From contig NC_134138.1 in the NCBI RefSeq assembly GCF_033958435.1, positions 23,528,598 through 23,592,597 on the forward strand: a stretch of DNA of 64,000 nt, in the 5' to 3' direction. This document shows positions 57,054 through 64,000 of the stretch, in pieces. The notes below the pieces were generated by a model. That model was not told the origin of the DNA and did no database searches. It was given only the letters and a program-made list of their open reading frames with translations. Origin of the DNA: Carettochelys insculpta (taxonomy: Eukaryota; Chordata; Testudines; Carettochelyidae). How positions within the stretch are numbered: the stretch's first letter is position 1; the number at the start of each line of letters is the position of its first letter. A program made the position numbers and the translations under genes.

Positions 57054-60000
57054 CCGCTCAGGTGGGGAGGGGGCTGTGGCTGGTGTTCCCATAGCAGCAG
57101 CAGCCAGGAGACCTGGGCCCTTTTAAATCATTGGGCCCCAAGGTATCCACCTCTTCCCCTCTCCTGCCCTCCCATATCAGCGGTCCTGCTGGCGTGGCCC
57201 ATACATGGCTGCCACACTGCCACAGCAGTGCTTTAACCCTGGCTATGTAATGGCCCATAGCAGCTTATTGGATGCTGTATCAGCCCATTTTCCCCTCTGA
57301 TTGTTTCACAGAGCTGGGACCTGACCATGTCCTTGCGTTCTATAATACATTCATGTCCATCAAGCCTAAAGCAGGTTTTTGTTTTCTAACTGGATATAAC
57401 ATGGTTTATTTCCATTCAGAGACAAGACCTACTTATGGGGTAACCCAGCCATGTTAAAACTCCACATAGTCACTTTTCTAGTTCAGGCAGAAGGCTCAAG
57501 GGAAGTAAAGACCCTCACATGCACCTGCACAACTGACAGAGGAAGAATGCCCAAGGGTCAGCCCCTGCCACCCCTGAAAAATGAGCTTCAGCTTGCCAAG
57601 TAGGTGCTTAGTAGGCAGCAACAAATTTCTTCCTCTCCTTACAGACAAGTTCATCTGCCACAGCATCATTTTCTGGAATCTGGCTATGAGCTCCAAGGTT
57701 ATTTTGATGATGGAAGAAAAACATGTAAATGATCTGAAGCAATAGACTTTTAAGCTGCTTTCCGCAGCCCCACCAGCCACAGGTACAATAACATGAAGCA
57801 ACTCATCCAGTGATGTTGCAATGTCATGACCTTTCTTGTGGTGCTTCAAGAGGCCAGGTATGGGAAGCGCAGAAGAAACATATATGGATAAGAGGAAAAT
57901 ATGCTCCCACTTACTGACTTCCACATGCTGGTAGTACAGAGCAGTACATGCCCTAATGCTGAGAGAAAAGAAAACAGCTTTTACAAGCCTTTTACCTTTC
58001 AACTGGATATTGGTGGGAAGGGAGGAACTGATATGTTGTCCCAGAGTATCCCAGCACTGTCATTGGGGGATTTTAGGCAATCAGTTTGAGGGTATGCCAG
58101 GAACAGAATCTGTTCAAATCCCAGCGCAAGACTTGGCTTCTGAGTGGAGCTGAGTCAGACAGGACACAATAAAGGTATACAAAATGCTGAAAGGCAGACA
58201 GAAGGTAAAACCAGGCCTTCTAGTCACCCTCTCTCAGAATACAAAGCAAGGGGATGCAACTCTAAAAGCAAATGTTTAAAACTGACTTCCAGAAGCAATC
58301 TTTTACCCAGCATCCAGTTATATGGTGCAATTCAATTCTTGTGCTCAGGGATGGCCTTCCTCTCCAAGGAGCACACAGAGAGGGATTAGATGCAGATATG
58401 AATAACAGACAAAATTACAGGAGAGAGGCTAAAAATTATTTAGGGAATTAACTCTCAGCTTTCAGGAGATAAGGTAACTGCTAGCTCAGTAGATTTAGGA
58501 AGGATAGTCTGCCATTCGTAAACTATTGCATAATCAATATTATGAAGGGTTTGCACCTGCTAAAGCACGCTAAAGCTCAGAAGCACCAGAGTTGTAGCAC
58601 ATTAAGTTTCCCCTGCAGACTGGAGGTGGGGAAAGGGACATTTTACTCTGGGAGGATTGCCAACCTGAGTGCTTTGAATTGTGCACACAGGAATTTAAAG
58701 CCACTCAGACTGGACTGCTGCCCCCTTGATGGACGGGCTACCAGGCCAAACCTGAGTGATACAGCAACCCCTACAGTGAGACTGGGTCCAGTTTGTGTAC
58801 CAGGTACAAATATTCCTGGTGGTACCCCAATGCTCACCCTGGCTGACCATTGGACATCAGCCTAGACTGACCACTGGGGTGATTGGTTAAGGCAATTCTT
58901 GTGTGCCTATGAAATTCTAGCCTCCAATACTTGGGTCTTACTGAAGTCCAGAGGAAAAGTGATGGGATTTCAAGCTTAACATTTTCAGCTTTCCTTTTAC
59001 TGAGAGTGTCTTGAATGAAAAATTGCCAAATGGGGCTGCTTTAAGTGCTTTTAAAAACCAACCAGCCAACCAAACAGGAGCACTTTCATTTTAAACTCCT
59101 GTGAAAGCACTGCAGTCAATACCACACCCAAAATGACAACATTGCCCTTTAAGTATGACTGAGACAGCACTTACATTGAACCAGCTGCACAGACTTGTTC
59201 TCCAGATTGCTAAACCATTTGAAGGTCCTGGAATGGAAGTATCAGGTTACAGAAACATGGGTCTGACTCTGCATATGACTTTGGAGAGGAGACCATAGAG
59301 CTAAAGGGGAGCCCTAGACTGCCGAGAATGCAGTGAAAAATGAGTATGAAATTTGCACCCGATTTCTCTGTTCCTTATGGAGCTTTGGGGCACATCTTCT
59401 CACCAACTGAGACTGGGTAGAAAAGCCCCCTCCCTCCAGAACAGTATTGCTCCACTGGGTACATTCTGGCTTCACTCCACTCTTTAAGGTAGTCACTGTT
59501 TTCGGTAGTAAAAGGTGGCATTCAGACTCAGATCCAGATTAGATTTCAGATAGGATTTGGGCTCAAGTCCACATCAAAGCTGAGGCTCTGATTTGCACTG
59601 TGCACTCCCAAAGTTTGTGAAGCCCTTCTGAGATGTCACACTGAACTGACGGCAACCTCGTGTGAGCTGGAAACTCAAGAGAGACCCCTTTTCAATTTTG
59701 CCTCAACACGCCTGCTTGACCTCGCTTCCCACTCCGAAATCTTCCAGAAGTTCTGGGATAAAGTTTCCACTTCAGGTCTATTTGTGTTATTCCATTCAGG
59801 TCTCTTCTCTCCCCTCCCTCCTCAAAGTAGAATCTTTCCATTTGGAAGAAGCTCAACCTTCATCCTAACTGAGACAAGAGAGCCTGAGGGGGAAGGAACT
59901 ATATAGTTCGCTCTCCAGACTCTCTGGAAGGAATGTCTGGAGATGCTTGCTGATAGACCTCTCTCCTCTACGGGAAAGTGGGTGTCATATTCTTTAGCAC

Positions 60001-60592
60001 AGCTTGTGTGGCTAGATGAGAGTGGAACAGAAGTCAGAAGGTTAAAAATGCAGAGACGCTGAATGTGGTCAGCTGTACAAGTTAGACAAGTAGTCACTTG
60101 AACAGTTTGTTTGCTTTTGAATAAGGTACAAGCTGTACCCATAACTGAGCACTACTTATGCACCAAAGAATACAGATAGGTCACCTTTTCACCTTTGAAA
60201 AGCCTTAGGCCTAACTGAATTAATATGTTTTACTGTGGGATGCATCAAACTCAGTATAGGATTGGGACTCAGGAATGCCTTTTGGCTCATCCCTACTCTA
60301 CTTGCTGTGTGACCTTCCACAAAGCTGTTAAACAATTTTTTTTTTTTTTTTTAAAATCTAGGAACCTCGCACTAGGCACCTGAGCAGCTGGCCTGCTTTC
60401 CCATTCAAATCCATTTGGAAATTGTGTGGGGAAGGGAAAGAAAAAGAAGTGACCAGACTGGAGACCAAGATCTGTGGATTCAAAGTCATAAGCAGTCTGG
60501 TTTCTAGTTTAGAGGCAAAGAAAAGCCCATGAAAATCAGATTACTCGGCTACATCCCACCAGAGTATGTCTCCATCTATCCATGTATCTACA
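57054..60592. other. Unassigned sequence with one 168-codon reverse frame
   Basis: About 3.5 kb. The reverse frame at 57496-58002 is among the longest outside identified transposons. It has no recognised domain, and its codons do not look selected. On the + strand TTCTTCCTCTCCTTACAG at 57627-57644 resembles a splice acceptor, but the frame after it is short. An old pseudogene or chance is equally possible. Nothing else was recognised. Confidence 0.45.
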
Positions 60593-60594
60593 TA

Positions 60595-61356
60595 CTGAAC
60601 CTCTCTAATCTAGAATTCTCTCGTCTGGCAACAGCCATAATCTGGCATGATTTTAGTTAGCTGGACAACCACTTATCGTGAGTGTGGTCAAGTTCCCTGA
60701 AGTCTCATAAAGTTTGTTCACAGCCACCAGTCCTGGATCTGTGTTCTGTGTTGATATTAGCTGTAATTTACGCCCTAAATGTCTTCTAAAAGCCCAGTGA
60801 GCAGTGGAAGTGTTGGTAATGCTGCTAAACAAAATTTCTCTCTCATAGGCTACGTCTACACGAACCCCAAACTTTGAAATGGCCACGCAAATGGCCATTT
60901 CGAAGTTTACTAATGAAGAGCTGAAATACATATTCAGCGCTTCATTAGCATGCGGGCATCCGCAGCACTTCGAAATTGACATGCCTCACCGCCGTGCGGC
61001 TCGTCCCCATGGGGCTCCTTTTCGAAAGGACCCCGCCTACTTCAAAGTCCCCTTATTCCCATGAGCTGGTGGGAATAAGGGGACTTCGAAGTAGGCGGGG
61101 TCCTTTCGAAAAGGAGCCCCGTGGGGACGAGCCGCGCGGCGGCAAGGAGCGTCAATTTCGAAGTGCCGCAGCTGCCCACTTGCTAATGAAGCTCTGAATA
61201 TGCATTTCAGTGCTTCATTAGTAAACTTCGAAATGGCCATTTGCGTGGCCATTTCGAAGTTTGGGGCTCATGTAGACACGGCCATAGTCTGGCAAATTCT
61301 CTCTTATCAGGCATCGGTCAGATCCTGAGGGTGCCAGATTAGAGAGGTTCAACCTG
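60595..61356. mobile_element. Tigger-like element split by a Harbinger MITE
   Basis: The outer element has ends TGAACCTCTCTAATCTAG and complement (AGATTAGAGAGGTTCAACCTG), flanked by TA (60593-60594 and 61357-61358). The left end lacks about three bases of the CAGGTTGAACC consensus. The element is interrupted by the 436-bp MITE at 60848-61283 with its ATA duplication; without it the outer element would be about 320 bp. Confidence 0.78.
60848..61283. mobile_element. Fully palindromic Harbinger-like MITE, nested
   Basis: Termini GGCTACGTCTAC and GTAGACACGGCC, exact ATA duplications (60845-60847 and 61284-61286). The two ~210-bp halves are inverted copies meeting near 61066 (loop ATGAGCTGG), with CpG-rich blocks such as TTTCGAAAAGGAGCC. 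The high CpG content and well-matched arms suggest recent activity. A transcript would form a hairpin of about 200 bp. Confidence 0.87.
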
Positions 61357-62708
61357 TACTTATGTAACTCACATAGCTCACTGAGGCATCTCTTCCCTTC
61401 TTCCTTTTTCCAGATTTGGCCTTGTTTTTAGCCATAGCTGTGGGCTGATGGCTGGTCTTTTACTAAGCAATTTTTCATCACTGAAGTTTCAACTGGAATT
61501 TGCTTACATTGCTCAGAAAGGCCCTTGAAAAGATGTGCAGAATTACAGCATTTTTCTCTCTCTCATGCTAAAGACATTTTGCTGCTGTGTGGCCTATAAC
61601 AGCTCAGATGACGGGGGAGGATTAGCTTGTGAAGATAGTGATGAGCTGCCCCATCAAAGAATGGTACTGCCAGCCTCCTCCTTTGATCCTCACAGACAGT
61701 CAGAAATGCTTTCAAAATAACTCATTGTTAAAAAAATTAAAGAGGTCCAGAGAAGCTCTCCGTCAGACAGCATAACTTACAGATGGTGTCATTCAATTAC
61801 ATGATCAAACACACCACTTTTCTTATGTGGAAGTGCACAGGCTAGATTTTGTACTCAGTTAAATCCTTTCTCTGGTGAAAATTAGGAGTAACTCTACAGA
61901 AACCAATGGAACTAAACTGGTGTGAAAATGGAATAAAAAGGGGGAGACTCAAGCCCATAACAATTCTATTGATTTTAGGGGAGTTGCTCCAGATTCCCAC
62001 CAGTGTAAACGACAAAATAACTTGACCTTATTTAATTTTCCACAAGGATCCTAACACCTTCTTTTCGCTTCATGCATGAGTCAAAGCCCAAGAGACAGGA
62101 ATGGACAATACCACATAACTACATTATGTCCCCATTTATTATATACATGCAACCACACCAAAAAGTGCAGGTTGGGTAAAGACAAACCCATGTAAACAAA
62201 AAACGCTCCAGAGGGAAAAAAATGTACCACAGAAAACTGCAAATAAATAAACTATTGTACAAAGAAAGATTGGACAGAAAAAGACCTAGATTTGAGTTAG
62301 TAACTGAGAAAGGTGCAGACAGGAATAGCACACACTTGTAGAGTGTACAATACCCTTGTATTGCATCTGCTTTTATCTTTCAGTCTTAATTGATAGCCTT
62401 CCCGTGCCACACCCTATGGATGTTACAAATGTATTGCGGTTACCTGGAGTGTACCCCATCTAATATTGCAGTGGTTTCCTGCGTTATAGATGATAAAGGG
62501 ATGAGAATGAGATTTTTCTTGTGCTAATATTGAGGGCTGCACATCTGGTACTCAGCTACAACTCTGGCAGAGAAGTAATAAACGTTAGCGGGGAAATTGC
62601 AGTCTTTGGCTGAACACCGAATGTTCAAGCTTCAGAGCTCAGCCTATGAAATGGTTGGATGCCATAATAATGTCGAACAGAGGTGAGGAGAAGTTTGGAA
62701 GTGATTTG

Positions 62709-62722
62709 GTGCCCTCTAATGG
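62709..62722 (-). promoter_or_regulatory. Candidate CTCF motif (13 of 14)
   Basis: On the reverse strand CCATTAGAGGGCAC differs from the CTCF core CCASYAGRKGGCRS at one position (T for S). Same orientation as the site at 20987-21000. Confidence 0.35.
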
Positions 62723-63596
62723 TATGGATGTTTTTAACCAATGTGCTATGATGAATAGGCCTGAATGCAAATAAAGCCATTCTCTTTGCTAACTCGACGA
62801 TGCCAACTGAAAGAAACATGTTTCAAACACTGGAGTCGTTCCCTGACTGGATTAATAAGAACTCTGCCAAACTTCGTAACTCTTCTTTCACTTAATTATC
62901 CAGGCTGCTCCACACAAAAATAATTCTGATCATCATGATGCTCTGCATAGGTACCCCCTGCTAGCCTTCACCTCTTCCATAGCAGGGATATTGTCATCTT
63001 ACCTCAGTTTGCTACTTTGGGTACTTTGTACTACTGATGTAAAGGACTTCAGGTAAACCACGGATTTGCAGTGGCGGGTGTATCTGACCATATACGCCCT
63101 GTCGTCAGAGGGTATAAGCAATGACAATCTCTGTCCAAGTGTCCATTAATCAGCTGTTTCATGAATGCCCAGGTGTCTCCAGAGTATAGCAAGCCATTTT
63201 AGTTTACTCCTGGGGCTAAACCATTGGGCCAGAGTGGTCGGTCTCAGACAGCCATGTAAACTGGCTGCAGGCTGAACCACCTAACCATGAGGAAAGGGGT
63301 GAGCATGGGCAAAAGGCCCCTGCTCCACAGCTAGCAGGCACAGAAGCTCCTACTTGGGTCAGAAGAGGAGGGGATCCTATGAATCCTGCCTTTCCCCATA
63401 AAGAGCACCATAGCTGTTACTGCAACATCTGCAGCTTCTAGCAGGAGGCAGACAGGTGGGGCCAGGTAGTCTAATGTTTTTGAAGTCCCTCCTGCCAAAC
63501 CCTTTCACCTTGATATAGGGATTAGCGGGATCTCTGGAATTGGGGGAGGGTGTCCATTCCTGAGAAATGTGGGATCTTTGAACTGCTGGGTCCTGT

Positions 63597-63627
63597 CCCT
63601 TATCTATCTGTCTATCTATCTATCTCT
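63597..63627 (+). repeat. (TCTA)n microsatellite
   Basis: About seven units of TCTA/TCTG, imperfect. Confidence 0.85.
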
Positions 63628-64000
63628 GCAATCACGTGCCGTCTCATTTAGTCACAATCATCTACCCAAGCTGTCGACTGTGGCATGGGTATTCCACCAG
63701 CGTGGGCTCTTCAGACTTTCCATGGCTGACAGAAGCCCCATGCCCAGCCTCCCTAAGCATCATCCCTCAAGGGCAGGGCAGCCACATGTGGAAGTTGACT
63801 TGGTTGGTTATAAATCCCACCTCCAGGGAAGGGGAGAGGGTCGGTGTTGCTTTGTAAGCATTATGCATCTGCGGAAGGGTGAACCGGCCCTATGCAGGGC
63901 CTTCTTGGCTGAAAGATGCTGTTCTGCCCACTTAGGTAGGGTGCCATACCTCCTTATGCCAAATACAGGATGGTGGGGAGGGAAAAGGGGATGGCTCCTT

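Larger units (their letters stand above)
61359..64000. other. Unassigned sequence
   Basis: About 2.6 kb with no supportable gene. It includes a candidate CTCF motif (62709-62722) and a TCTA microsatellite (63597-63627). Confidence 0.55.

Overview
This is animal nuclear DNA with no recognisable host gene. Its repeat types are CR1 LINE tails ending in ATTCTATG-type octamers, MIR-like SINEs, tRNA-derived SINEs, and many hAT, Tigger-like and PIF/Harbinger DNA elements. Together they point to a sauropsid genome, most likely a turtle; that placement is inference from repeat content, not from a marker gene. No open frame outside transposons looks like a host protein, so the window reads as intergenic or deep intronic. 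No RNA gene, CRISPR array, phage or plasmid feature was seen.

Layout. 1-7.6 kb: CR1 tails, one 690-bp Harbinger MITE, a run of palindromic Harbinger-like MITEs (2571-4072), and a MITE nested in a foldback element (4338-4793). 9.4-10.3 kb and 27.0-27.8 kb: two copies of one hAT element in opposite orientation, each with 8-bp target duplications. 11.8, 32.8, 52.9 and 60.6 kb: Tigger-like elements with TA duplications. 16.6-18.1 kb: a long reverse CR1 with reverse-transcriptase coding, inactivated. 18.6, 29.5, 30.1 and 50.0-50.5 kb: a palindromic foldback family with 8-14 bp target duplications. 34.6-45.4 kb: a dense transposon block holding two autonomous-type Harbinger elements (A, 35966-40042; B, 40645-44603), CR1 tails and two MITEs. 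45.4-64 kb: mostly unassigned sequence, with a Tigger-like element split by a Harbinger MITE at 60595-61356.

Function. Elements A and B each carry the two-gene Harbinger kit: a Myb/SANT-like DNA-binding protein gene on + and a HARBI1-type DDE nuclease gene on -, tail to tail, each with one small intron. In known Harbinger systems the Myb-like protein recruits the nuclease to element ends. B is the younger copy (exact ATT duplication, few lesions) and is the evident source of the MITEs at 930-1619 and 44711-45421, which keep both ends and the first HARBI1 codons but lack the genes. A is older: its HARBI1 reading has lost a splice acceptor AG and has Glu at the second catalytic Asp. At least ten elements share a 12-bp terminus close to GGCTAYGTCTAC. 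Eight have exact 3-bp duplications, none being the TTA/TAA expected for Harbinger.

Limits. Boundaries, duplications, splice sites and lesions were read by eye. Family names rest on motif recognition, without database searches.
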